Source of the DNA: Opisthorchis felineus
Taxonomy: Eukaryota; Platyhelminthes; Trematoda; Opisthorchiida; Opisthorchiidae
NCBI GenBank assembly: GCA_004794785.1
Contig: SJOL01008821.1
Coordinates: 801,761-865,760, forward strand
DNA: 64,000 nt
Reading direction: 5' to 3'
Shown piece after piece: positions 12,601 through 26,199 of the stretch; the stretch's first letter is position 1, and each line of letters starts with the position of its first letter. The translations under genes and the position numbers were made by a program. The notes under the pieces are model-generated. The model was given only the letters and a program-made list of their open reading frames with translations, was not told the origin of the DNA and searched no databases.

Positions 12601-15600
12601 GGGTGATTTTAACAGCTTTCATGAGCGTGGTAAAAAATTTCTCAGTCGGACTGAAATAAATGTTCCAGATAAATTCAACAGTCTTACATCGCCCAACAGT
12701 CAGAACCAATAGAGCAGTAGTAGACCCCTGATTTCTAGGTCCTTAGAGGATAAAGTTTTTCATCTGGTTAACGTAATTAGGAATCGCCAGACACGATAAG
12801 TTATCACGACACACTACTACACAGTAAGAAAAACAATGGAAATAATTCAGAACCCAAGTAGTATTTAGTTATCATGCTTTGCTCCGCCGTACCATCCTAA
12901 CAGCGTGCCTTCATTTGGTAAAATGATCCAGCTAGTGGCACCGCTTGCGTATTCCAGGCTAACTTATCGGTCCAGTGAAAACAATTAGGGTCAAAGAGAG
13001 TTCACATGTGTGGGGGTTAGTACATTAGCTACAGTGAAGTAATAGTCATCAAATCTGGATCGATGATATGAGGCATTTGCAGCGTTGTATCATTGCCATT
13101 ATGGTAACCAGAAAACACGCACTATTTGGTTCTGGGTTTTGGTTCCCGATGAGAACTGCAGCGAAACAAATTCTGCGCCTCTAAAACCACTCTACGATGG
13201 CTGAGTTTTCCTAAGGGGGGAGGAAAGTACCCCCTAAGGGGGAGTACTGGTAATAAGGAAATCATTCATTGCGCTATGTACCCTAGAAAGTAAAACTTGT
13301 CACCACAAGGGGGAGGAAATCGTGGAAAAGCAGTCTTTAGAAAAGTCTCAAAGTGGGTAAGATAATTCAAAACTAGAACTCACTTCACTTTCGGGCCCAA
13401 ACTACAAAGGTAGTTTGGCCTTTTCTGGGGAATCAAGAAGTGGTGGAAATATACTCAAAAATGGCAAGAAACAGCAGCTAGTTTCCCACACATAACTGGG
13501 AGTATTCGAACGTGATATAATGATACTGTACGGTACTAAACTATGAGACAGTAGTGTCATATATGTACTCATGAAAACGCCGCTGAAACGCTTGGATTGC
13601 CAGCACATTCACAAGAACAAAGCAACATTTTTTGACGTATACTCTCAATTGCATATCAATTTCGTTTTCACGGGAGACTCAGCTGAATCTCTCGTTTATG
13701 ATATTCTTCAACTGAAGGTGCTGCACAACGGTTGCCTTATATTTCAGTTGGTACGATATTTGAGATATTGCAGTGTATTTTCATAAAGGAAACTCTTCGA
13801 CAACCCACGACCTGTTTCGCTTTCCTTGGGGTTCATCAGGTAGGCGCAGTCCCCGAGTTTTCGTCAACCTTATGTTCTACTTGAAGCCAAATTGCACGAA
13901 TTTATCGAACTACAATTATTTGCATACCAATTGGGTTTTGACGGGAGACTTACCAGGAACTCAGCTGAATCTCTCGTTTATAGTGTTCTTAAGTGACCCT
14001 ATGAGCAGTGTACTACATCCATACAATGTATCGCGATATCTCGAATATTGTACCAACTGAAACATGAGACGGCCTGGTGCCGCACATTCAGTTGCTCAAG
14101 AACATCATAAGCAAAATTCAGCTGGGACCCAGGTGAGTCTCCTGTCAAGACCTATTTGGCATACAAATGACTGTATTTCGCTGGTGCCCTTTTGTGCTCC
14201 CACTGATCTCCCAATCCAAATCACTGAGGGCCTTCTCGTCCTTCCGACTCGTTGTACTATTCACCAGCGCGTACTTTGGGCCAGCTAAGCAGTGCGATCG
14301 ATCAGGATGATCTGTTTTACCAGACAACTGACAACTGCACGTTGCTACACCAGAAGGTCGTTGGATAGAATACAGCACGTCTGTTTTTGTCGAAGTGCAC
14401 ACGCCATTTCGCATATGTGAAACTTTGAGACTTTTAGGTCCAGTTCATGCTTTTGCGGGTACAACGCGCACAAATCGTGTTTCAGTATTGTAGGAACGAT
14501 CGATTGAGGTACTGAATGGACAGACTTTGATGTGTCCAAATTGCCTTAAATTAAATGTACGAAATAACCAGGGTGCAAGGTCAAAGCAGGCATTTGGTAA
14601 AGGGCTCCAACCCTTTTAGAGCATGCATCTTAGTTCCGATTGTAAACCGGGGTCGAACAACATATGCGGGTTTTTCTACGAATAATCTGTATTACTATGC
14701 ACAGTAATTAGCAGGTATCTGGCAAAAGCCCATAACACCCGTTTACTGCACAGTTTTAGAAGAGAATCTGACCAGTGCGATCTGGTACGATATTTGAATT
14801 GTCGCGGTATCTCAAATATTGTACCAACTGAAATATGAGGCACCCTTTGTACAGCACATTCAGTTGAAGAATTCCATAAACGAAAGATTCAGCTGAGTCT
14901 CCTGTGAAAACCAAATTGATATGCAAACGAGAGTACTTGCCAGAATCTGTCCAATTTAGATTCAAGTAGAAAATAAGGTTGACGGAAACCCGGGTATGCG
15001 CCTACCTGATGAACCCCAAGAAGGGCGAAACCGGTCGTTGGCTGTCGAAGAGTTTTCAGCAACCTTTTGCGAAAGCACAACATTGTTCAGAATGATCCTA
15101 AATAGAACATAACCAGTGGCGTTGGCTCCAACCAGACCCCTTACCTGAGTCACTGTTGTTCAAGCTACCGTCGAATTTCTAATTCCAGTGTGTGGTGCAT
15201 GGCTAGCCAATTTTGACGTACACATTTATTCAGTTACTCAATGCTTTAAAAGTAGCTGATAGCTTTACACCTTTCTGCCAGCAACGGCAGCTGACTTGCC
15301 GATCATCGTCCTACGCATGCGTAAACAACCCTCTCACATGTGGAGTTTATACATGCAGTTATTATTGCAGCACACCGCAACTACATCTGGCTTTTTGTAG
15401 CTCCAGCTCATTAAAACAATGATCGTCCAGTTACTTAAATTTTCGATGCCTTATGTCGTCACCCAGTGGCTAAACATGGAGAAAATACTTGCGACTGTAT
15501 TGGAACGGAGTACATTGTAATGACTTGCTGTTCTATCTTCGATTTTACTAACCTAGAATTATCTTTTAAGAAACCTGCGGCCGATAATTTTTCATACGGT

Positions 15601-16716
15601 TGCACCTAGGCACCCAAGTATAATGGTGAAGTTTGAAAACGCCGATTCATTTATCCACAAATGTCTTCTGTGTTCTCCTTCATCCTAGATGCCAATCAAG
15701 AAGGCTCCAGTCAGGCAAACTGCCTTGCAGCGTGTCTGTGTTTGCCAAGAGAACTGCGGAAGGCTCAGTCAGTCCGAATGACCCCCATTTTACCTAGATC
15801 CAACTGGGGTATCCAACCAAACCTTAATGGTTCGTACCAAGGATCAACCCAGCTTATCTACCCGTCACCCGCAATGCAGAAAATGCCTATCCTTGTGGGA
15901 CAACAATCACCCAACGAGTTTTCTGGAGTATCCTTCTATCCAGCTGGTTCTTTGTCTGGAACTTTGAGGAGGGAGCAGCGAATGTTTGGGACACCGTCCC
16001 AGATGGAGGCATTTAACAATTCACACATGGCTTATCAGACTACCGGACCAGAGATGGGGGATGCTCTTCGAAGTCTCGTGACACCGCAACAATTGCTTCG
16101 GTCTTTGAACGAAGTGGGAGGGGGTGCAAACTACTTACAGCAGTACATTAGAGCATCAACTGTCAACGTCCCATCACCCAATCTGAGTCAACAGCTACCC
16201 CCAGCTCCTGCGACAAATAATCCATATCAAACACAGAATGCGGTCGATGGGTCTGGAACTCCCCAGTACTATGTTAGAATGCCCGCGCCAATGATTGGCA
16301 GTCATGTAGTATATGATGACGTAGCCGCTGGGAATTCGAGTTTACTGAACGCCTATTGCCGCAGTCCTAATGGGAGTATGGGGGACCATTCTGGAACAGT
16401 GCTCCAACTGCCAGCACTGTACCAAATGAATCCAGTGAAGACACAACAAACTCCGGAGAGCACTCCGCTGTTAGACTCATCACCACACTCACGTTCACGA
16501 AAAGAACACGGCAGTATCCAGCAGGGAAACGCGACGAACAACACAGATCCCATCATTTCCAAAAGTATACCGAGTTCTGTAGGTGCTTACTTGCCACGTC
16601 CGGATGCAAAACCTTCCCAACAGAGCGACAGAGGTATGATACAGTATTCACAACCTCACAAAGAGACAACAAATGGGATCGATGCTACCCAAATTAAGAC
16701 CAATACTAACAGCTAG
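3276..16716 (+). CDS. Ig-domain single-pass membrane protein with long disordered tail (partial at 5' end; five exons)
   Basis: Join 3276-3688, 4682-4763, 6993-7052, 8715-8828, 15689-16716. Every junction is GT-AG and the phases agree (1/0, 0/1, 1/1, 1/1, 1/stop), giving an uninterrupted frame of about 564 codons. The order is an Ig-like domain, a short stalk, one transmembrane helix and a Ser/Gln/Asn/Pro-rich tail. The protein is probably a type I surface receptor or adhesion molecule; the family and ligand are not recognised. The first exon starts inside a codon (phase 1), so at least one 5' exon with the signal peptide is missing from this model. Introns hold hammerhead-bearing repeats and a SINE-like copy. 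Gene linkage rests on phase logic rather than homology, but the Ig G strand is completed exactly across the first junction, which is strong support. Confidence 0.72.
4682..4763 (+). CDS. Exon: end of Ig domain and stalk
   Basis: This 82-bp exon lies between a pyrimidine-rich acceptor (TTATTCTCGCTTCTAG) and a strong donor (G|GTGAGT), phase 0 in and 1 out. It encodes [20 protein letters not shown] and then SEPKQQPR. Joined to the preceding exon it gives STKFE-ISVQ, a normal Ig G strand, followed by a charged stalk. Confidence 0.68.
4955..5130. repeat. SINE-like dispersed repeat, diverged copy
   Basis: The segment with CACATCACTCTCGCGTGAAC and GCAATTATTCCGGTAAGTTC matches, with many changes, the stretch at about 9370-9560. 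The shared order includes the CCAGGGTTTGA block, which in the 9.5 kb copy belongs to a tRNA-like head. It lies in an intron of the Ig-domain gene. Confidence 0.5.
5644..5870 (+). repeat. Hammerhead-bearing foldback repeat, decayed copy
   Basis: Arms at 5644-5684 and 5719-5760 are inverted repeats of each other (centre block GGTTTTCACGGAGACTCACC against GGTGAGTCTCCCGTGAAA). They are followed by a linker and a ribozyme-like module at 5829-5870. Stem I strand GCCTAC, stem II (GCCCCAAGAAGGGT) and GAAA are visible. The catalytic CTGATGA has become GTGGTGA and the cleavage triplet GTC is lost, so this copy cannot be active. Confidence 0.75.
6993..7052 (+). CDS. Exon: juxtamembrane stalk
   Basis: This 60-bp exon follows TTCTATTTCCAG and ends at CCAT|GTGAGT, phase 1 in and 1 out. 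It encodes [20 protein letters not shown], counting the split first codon. Both neighbouring exons require phase 1. A 62-bp intron (7053-7114) follows, with a good alternative acceptor at 7114. Confidence 0.58.
8715..8828 (+). CDS. Exon: transmembrane helix
   Basis: This 114-bp exon runs from a TTTTACTTACAG acceptor to a consensus donor (ATAG|GTAAGT), phase 1 in and 1 out. It encodes [12 protein letters not shown] followed by [16 protein letters not shown], a clear 20-22 residue membrane span. The RCMLMRSYI that follows puts positive charge on the cytoplasmic side, consistent with type I topology. Confidence 0.75.
9370..9605 (-). repeat. tRNA-derived SINE-like repeat
   Basis: On the minus strand 9598-9530 has a tRNA-like layout: an A-box-like TGGCGGTGGTAACACGCTCG, an anticodon-arm-like spacer, and a B-box-like GCGGAGTTCAAACCCCG. 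Further along (toward 9370) it matches the repeat at about 4955-5130. I do not see a cloverleaf good enough for a functional tRNA, so I call it a SINE head. Confidence 0.5.
9620..13640. other. Long intron, no exon recognised
   Basis: This is about 4 kb of intronic sequence in the Ig-domain gene. Open frames of 60-128 codons occur on both strands (for example near 10718-11104 minus and 11340-11675 plus). None shows recognisable domains, and overlapping frames on opposite strands are equally open. A short G-rich tandem motif (CTAAGGGGG(G)AG) recurs around 13212-13316. Confidence 0.4.
13650..14175. repeat. Foldback repeat with internal hammerhead module
   Basis: The block contains a left arm (13651-13760, GTTTTCACGGGAGACTCAGC to CAGTTGGTACGATATTTGAG), a minus-strand ribozyme module (13803-13845), a second copy of the left arm (13926-13985), and a right arm in inverse order (14030-14170, ATTGTACCAACTGAAACATG to GGTGAGTCTCCTGTCAAGAC). 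The two arm types pair with each other over more than 100 bp. It lies in the last intron of the Ig-domain gene. Confidence 0.75.
13803..13845 (-). ncRNA. Hammerhead ribozyme motif, stem II broken
   Basis: Read on the minus strand: stem I GCCTAC, core CTGATGA, a stem II segment, GAAA, a CAGGTC stem III/cleavage segment, then GTGGGT. The core boxes and the GTC cleavage triplet are intact. Stem II reads ACCCCAAGGAAAGC, where most pairs are lost, so activity is doubtful. Confidence 0.6.
14780..15075 (+). repeat. Foldback repeat plus hammerhead module
   Basis: Starting in a palindrome (GGTACGATATTTGA against TCAAATATTGTACC, 14784-14827), the right arm runs to ACCAAATTGATATGC (about 14930). A linker of about 70 bp ending in AAGGTTGACGG follows, then the ribozyme (15000-15042), then the tail TGTCGAAGAGTTTTCAGC. 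The arm-linker-ribozyme-tail order is the same as in the other copies. Confidence 0.75.
15000..15042 (+). ncRNA. Hammerhead ribozyme motif, nearly intact
   Basis: Stem I strands are GCCTAC (15000-15005) and GTTGGC (15037-15042), with one U-U mismatch. The core CTGATGA is at 15006-15012. Stem II is 15013-15026 (CCC/GGG with loop CAAGAA; the outer pair is A-C). GAAA is at 15027-15030. A minimal stem III (A-U, C-G) closes on the cleavage triplet GTC at 15034-15036. All invariant core bases are present. The very short stem III is the form known from retrotransposon-associated hammerheads, which usually act as dimers. Confidence 0.75.
15689..16716 (+). CDS. Terminal exon: disordered cytoplasmic tail
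   Basis: The exon starts after GTTCTCCTTCATCCTAG in phase 1; G from the transmembrane exon plus AT gives Asp. It runs 342 codons to TAG at 16714. The sequence is rich in Gln, Asn, Ser and Pro, has no predicted domain or further membrane span, and starts with a Cys cluster ([10 protein letters not shown]) close to the membrane that could be palmitoylated. Tyr-containing short motifs (NNPYQTQ, VVYDDV, MIQYSQ) could be signalling or sorting sites. An ATTAAA at 16734-16739 is a possible poly(A) signal. An in-frame ATG at 15661 precedes the acceptor but lies in the intron in this model. Confidence 0.72.
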
Positions 16717-16739
16717 ATAGTTGTACAGAAATGATTAAA

Positions 16740-18065
16740 AATTAATTTTTTCAGGCGTTGAACTCGGAATAGTAAACAAACTTCATTCATTAAAACTTGT
16801 GGAAAGATATCACTTTACTGCAAGACAATCTCAATCGTATTTCTTCTTATATTCAACTTGCTTTTGACTGCAAGAAATATCTACCAGTGTAACAGATCAA
16901 TTTTTAAATTGCTTTTCGATCAACCCATTGCAATTTGCAATACTTATGGCCTTTGTTTTTATGAACGCTTTTTGTCCACAGCATTCCCGATAATATATAG
17001 CCAGTCTGAAATGCCAATTACTGACACATTACAAATAATCGTCAACTTCAAGTGCATCGTTTATGCTTTGATCAATCGATAGACTGTATGAAATATAAGA
17101 GATTATTGGTAGATCAGTTAGAGCAGTTAGTGTACTTGATGGTCAAGTTATTTGTTTGGCTTGACAGTCTTGTTGCGAACGCTTAGTCACCATCAGACAT
17201 CAATGAGTATTTTGGTAGCGGCGCATCGTTAATTGGGCATAGGTTAGTTTTGTGCCCGTGTTTAGGTACACTCTGTTGTCAAGGCTTGAACAGTCCGCTC
17301 CGTTGGTGGGTGAGTTAGTTCGGGCTATAAATGATTGACTTTAAGATGACCTTTGAGCCTGACCTCTCCGATGTACCAAGCAAGACACAGCCCAACCGTA
17401 CACCTGGTTTCTCTGTCTGGCCAGTTGGAAAAACCTGACTATCTCTCTCAAGCCCTTCTGGAGGGAGGTAAAAGTAACATCTCCACACAGGGGCCATATG
17501 CAAAACAAGAATTTGAACAAAGACAGCACTGGCCTCAGCCTATTCACTCTAAGCCAGTATTTCTCTGACCGCTATCTCGTTCAAATCACTCCCACCACCT
17601 ACGAACAGCAGCAGGGCTTAACCTCCAAAAGACAGTGGCGAGGTACTGAGTCAAACCAAATGCAAGACTAGAGGGCTTTGGTAGACAGAGGTTGTTGTAT
17701 ACCCAAGCCTGACAGTGCCCCTAAGAGGGTGTTTTGGAGGAGGGTTTCGCAGTTAAAGGAGAAGAGAAATTTCTGACGGATCGTATCAAGATTCAAACAT
17801 GAATCAATGTGTTGATCTATCAAGAGAAGCACGGGATATATTATCGGAGCAAAAAATATAGTGTCTGGTGGCGATACAGTAAGCTTTTAAAAGGTCACGA
17901 AAACGGAGGATGAGCGGTAAAAAAATGACGAGTAACGCAGTGGTAAGGATAAAAGCTTTGGGTACTTACTTACTTACGTAACTCTGAGATAGTAAGTGCG
18001 CACCATTCGTGCTAAGGGCGACTGATGATGACTGGTGGAGATAGGACGGGTCGTAAATATTGCAG
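16740..18065. other. Intergenic, nothing recognised
   Basis: No supported gene is seen. Short open frames around 16858-17082 and 17353-17568 show no domain. Confidence 0.4.
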
Positions 18066-18366
18066 GTCTTCGCCACATTCAAGTGGGAACGCGATTTCGG
18101 CACACCTGGTTCGATTCAAATTATGGAAAATACTTTGCAACCGAGGACAAATGGCATTGTTAATCCGATAACGCAGCAAAGAGTCGGCAGTTGTGGAATA
18201 GGCCCTGCCAACGGCATTATCGTCGACATATTTTGTTGTGATGAGAGAAGCGCCAAGATAGAGAGTTGGTGTAAAGTGTGGAGTGAAGAGGTTACAAGAC
18301 GACTCCGCACGCCACACTGGCCTGCAAAACTAAGTGATCTACTACCGACCTATCGTAATACTTACA
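18066..18366 (+). CDS. Candidate internal exon, unknown protein
   Basis: An open segment of 301 bp lies between TATTGCAG and a consensus donor (ACA|GTAAGT), phase 0 in and 1 out. The predicted peptide begins VFATFKWERDFGTPGSIQ and contains CCDERSAKIESWCKVWSEEV. I do not recognise it. The opposite strand is also open, so coding status is uncertain, and no partner exons were found nearby. Confidence 0.3.
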
Positions 18367-22885
<4,519 letters not shown>

Positions 22886-22889
22886 TGGA

Positions 22890-24600
22890 TGAAATAGTGC
22901 TACGATAGTTGTGTAAGAGAGAGGGAGAATCTGTAAACTTTGGTCTGGTTGGGATTTCTACCCCTTTTTCTCTAATGATTCTACGTATATCGACAACCCC
23001 GCACCGCCACGTGTCAACTCTGCTTATCTGAGACCGATTTCCATAAGCTGGACAGTTCCACACCCCCTATTCTATTCACGCTGTGATGCTTGGTGATTTT
23101 CGCCGCCTTGGCCATCAGCTGTGATCCCCGTCTTAAAACTCCCACATTCTCCAGATCTATTCTATGCCCCGTGTCTAACGCATGTACCGTCATCACTGAG
23201 TCTTTGACCAGCGTTTGCTATTCTTCCGCATTTCTTGGTGGTTCGTTTAGACTTCTCTTATGCTCACCAATTCTGGTGTGCAGTTCTCTGGCTGTTTGTC
23301 CAATGTGTACCTTAGTATGATCGTTGCATTTAATTTTATACACACAGTTCCGAGTCCCTTCAACCGGGAGGGGATCTTTCAACTGCACCAAAACTGAGCG
23401 TAACGTTTTCCCCATCTGGAACGCTACTCGAATGTTTACTATGTTCAGCAGTCTTCGAATAACCTCCGATGTTCCTGCTTTATATGGAATGACTTCTGTG
23501 CCGATCCACTCCTTACTGGCTCTTGATACTGGAGCCAATATCCTTCTTAAGTGCCACTTAATCAAACTCATTGGGTATCCTATTTCCTGAAGTCTGCTGG
23601 TAATCTTGATTTGAGCTGCCGTTCGGTTGACCTCTTCTTTGCACAGCCCTCCGACCGGATTAAACATTGATGAGACAATGCTGGCACACACGGACTTTGG
23701 GTGTGCTGATGAGTAGTTTAAGATGGTTCCTGTGTCTGTTGGTTTCTGGTAGATAGTAGTTTTTAATTTTCCACCATTCTTGTGTCATACAGTCCAGGTG
23801 GATTCTCTCTCCATGCTAAACTTGATATGGGGATCCAAACTATTGAGGTAGTCATGGAAGTTGTAGACCTCATTACGTTTGATTACAGCAAAGGCACCGT
23901 CAACATAACGCCAGAAAATTGATGATATCCGGCCAAGGCCGTTTGTTCAAAATCCCCCATAAAACTATCAGCTAGAACTGGGGATATTAGAGATCCCATT
24001 GCAAGGTTTTGTTCTCGTGAGTAAACAGTTGTAAAAAAAAACTGATCGAGATTCAAACACACTCTTATGCCCCCAGCTATTTCATCCACCGAGAGCTGTG
24101 TCCGTTCCTTAACTGTCACGTCTGCCCGTAACAACCTCTTGTTTACCTCCAAAGCATCTGCCCTGGGGAGTTTTATGTACATTGAGCCATTGTCACAAGT
24201 CACGAGGACTTCGTCTATCTGCAAAACCAATACTGCTACTTTATTGGTAAAGTCGCATGAGTTCCTAATGAAGGTGCTTGATTTCTCCGTAAGTGATTTT
24301 ATGATACCATCAAAAATCTGGCCAGCTCATGTGGTGGCGAGCCTATACCATCCAATGTTGGTCTTATCGGTACGATTGCCTTGTGGATTTTTGGCAGTCT
24401 GTAGAGTCGTGGTTGAATCGTACGAATTACCCTGATTAACCATCGGGGGCTCTGAATATTGCACCACCACAGCGGACGGCTTTGAATACACTGAAATAGG
24501 TTGATAGTATTGTCAATACGAAGGCGGATAAAGGTAAAGCCACAGTAGTAATGAACAAGAGTGACTATCTTCAAAGCAGCATCTCGCCGGTGGACCCTAC
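22890..24600 (-). mobile_element. Penelope-like element: reverse transcriptase plus GIY-YIG endonuclease (decayed)
   Basis: Read on the minus strand, an RT segment has LPKIHKAIVPIRPTLDGIGS (24574-24299). A second RT segment has AMGSLISPVLADSFMGDFE (24230-23883). A linker contains IRVAFQMGKTLRSVLVQLKD, then a GIY-YIG core CVYKIKCNDHTKVHIGQTA with RIGEHKRSL (about 23390-23245), and a C-terminal tail with DTGHRIDLENVG and VNRIGGVELSSLWKSV (23196-23014). This order is diagnostic of Penelope-like retroelements. The YADD-type catalytic segment falls in a broken stretch, frames change several times, and the second Tyr of GIY-YIG is His, so it is inactive. It is divergent to the kinesin light chain-like ORF, whose start is about 145 bp away. 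Confidence 0.88.
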
Positions 24601-24744
24601 CGACGAATTACCAATGGCACTATTACTTCGGTAATGAATAAGGTTGAAGCTGGTAGACATTTAAGATCTATAATAAACCATTTAGGGCACGTGAGCGGAT
24701 AGGGCTGGTTGCGTGACGCTTGAATCGATAGAAGGATTTCAAAA

Positions 24745-26199
24745 ATGCCTGACTTCGACAAAGTAATGAATACCTCAAGAGGCGACGCCGAATCTGAACG
24801 TCCTAGTACAGCAAGTTCAACCTTAAGTGAGGAAAGTGAAAGGATCATCGGAGCTACTACAAACAGCAATATAAGATCGGAGGATCTTTATCTTTTGTGT
24901 TCGAAAGACTGGGCTAAAGAAGCGCTAATTAATTTGTCAGTACTCAGCGACAGACAGAACTTCACATACAGCCTACTACTAAGTGAATTTTCTGCCTTAG
25001 GCACTCTGGAGGACCATATACGGAGTTGGAGGAAACTGTTAATTGTGGATCGAAGTCGAGACAAAATCGATGCAGGCTTGTTCGAAACTGAACTGATATC
25101 TGAGTTATGTACTTTATTGGAACAAATGTTTTGTGAAAAACTCCAGTTGGATATGCAGTACGACCGATTGGTTGACGAGAATATGTGGCTGAGCGAACAG
25201 CGAGATGTACTCAAAGAACGTCTGAACAAGCTGAACGACAACTTACGCGACGTCGAGGCTGAGAGGAATGTACAACATTTTATCTATAGGATGCGCCATA
25301 GGGAGCAAGAAGCGCCCCAGGCAAAGTTACAGCTGATGGAACATGACGTGGATGAAAGTGGCTGCATTTCCGAGCTGATATCCACCGAGATGAAAGGTGT
25401 ATATCGGTTGGCAGTGCAGTACATCGCGGAGGGGCGTCTGGACGTGGCTGTTGCCATGTGTACAAAACTACTGCGTGATCCATCAAGAGCACATCGTCTG
25501 AGTCCGTTTGACCACGGAGTCATAAATTTCCTTCTGGGGATCATACTTGGTCAGAAGGGTAGACTAAAGGAATCGATGACTAATATGGAAGACGCGTTAG
25601 AAACTTTCGAGATGGAGGTAGGCCGTGAACATCCGAGTTTGAGTGGTGTACTTGCACGGTTGGCAGAGGGAAGTTTGGAAATGAATAACTACAAGGAGGC
25701 GGAGAACTATCTGCAAAGAGCCCTGACTATCAAACGAAAGTCACTCGGTGAAAACCATGATGAGGTAATCAAAATGCAAGCGGATTTGTGTGGGGCCTTG
25801 GTTCAGTCAGAGAAGAACCAGGAAGCAGTCGATCTAAGCCAACGGACTCTGGACATCTTGATGACGAAGTATCCGTCAAACGATCCCATGGTGATAAAAA
25901 CTAAGACGTTGCTGAGTAGGGCTCAGCTTAACCTGAACCAGATAGATGAGTCTTATGACAGAGTAAAATCAGTGCTAAAGGAGTGTTTTGCCAGATCAGA
26001 AGGACGAACAATTGTCGACCTGATGGAAGCCCCACCGATGGAAAAGCAACTGACCCAGATAGATTTGTGTAGTTTATACGACAGACTGGAAAACAAACAA
26101 GAGGTGGATTTACTGCAATTGCTACGAGATATCTACAAAGCACAGGGAAACCAGGATGCCTTTACGCAACTTGGTTACCTATTGGATATTCGCCTTTAA
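24745..26199 (+). CDS. Divergent kinesin light chain-like protein, intronless
   Basis: A 484-residue ORF starts at ATG 24745. Kinesin light chains bind kinesin-1 heavy chains through an N-terminal coiled coil and cargo through TPRs. Here residues 1-45 are Ser/Thr-rich, about 113-195 form a heptad-rich coiled coil (RLVDENMWLSEQRDVLKERL matches the family's 'enqWLrdEL' region), and about 215-480 contain TPRs. The clearest is NNYKEAENYLQRALTIKRKS followed by LGENHDEV, close to the family consensus YKEAExxxxRALEIREKxLGxDHPDV. The family usually has five to six good TPRs and about 550 residues; here the outer repeats are weak and the C-terminus is short. No intron interrupts it, while its neighbours are spliced, which suggests a retrocopy with an intact frame. 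No poly(A) tract or target-site duplication was recognised. It could be a functional, fast-evolving paralogue, for instance tissue restricted. Confidence 0.8.
   Translation: MPDFDKVMNTSRGDAESERPSTASSTLSEESERIIGATTNSNIRSEDLYLLCSKDWAKEALINLSVLSDRQNFTYSLLLSEFSALGTLEDHIRSWRKLLIVDRSRDKIDAGLFETELISELCTLLEQMFCEKLQLDMQYDRLVDENMWLSEQRDVLKERLNKLNDNLRDVEAERNVQHFIYRMRHREQEAPQAKLQLMEHDVDESGCISELISTEMKGVYRLAVQYIAEGRLDVAVAMCTKLLRDPSRAHRLSPFDHGVINFLLGIILGQKGRLKESMTNMEDALETFEMEVGREHPSLSGVLARLAEGSLEMNNYKEAENYLQRALTIKRKSLGENHDEVIKMQADLCGALVQSEKNQEAVDLSQRTLDILMTKYPSNDPMVIKTKTLLSRAQLNLNQIDESYDRVKSVLKECFARSEGRTIVDLMEAPPMEKQLTQIDLCSLYDRLENKQEVDLLQLLRDIYKAQGNQDAFTQLGYLLDIRL

Noticed and set aside
13205..13320. G-rich repeated motif (CTAAGGGGGAG), considered as a quadruplex or minisatellite
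   Set aside because: Only about three irregular copies spread over 110 bp; not an array.
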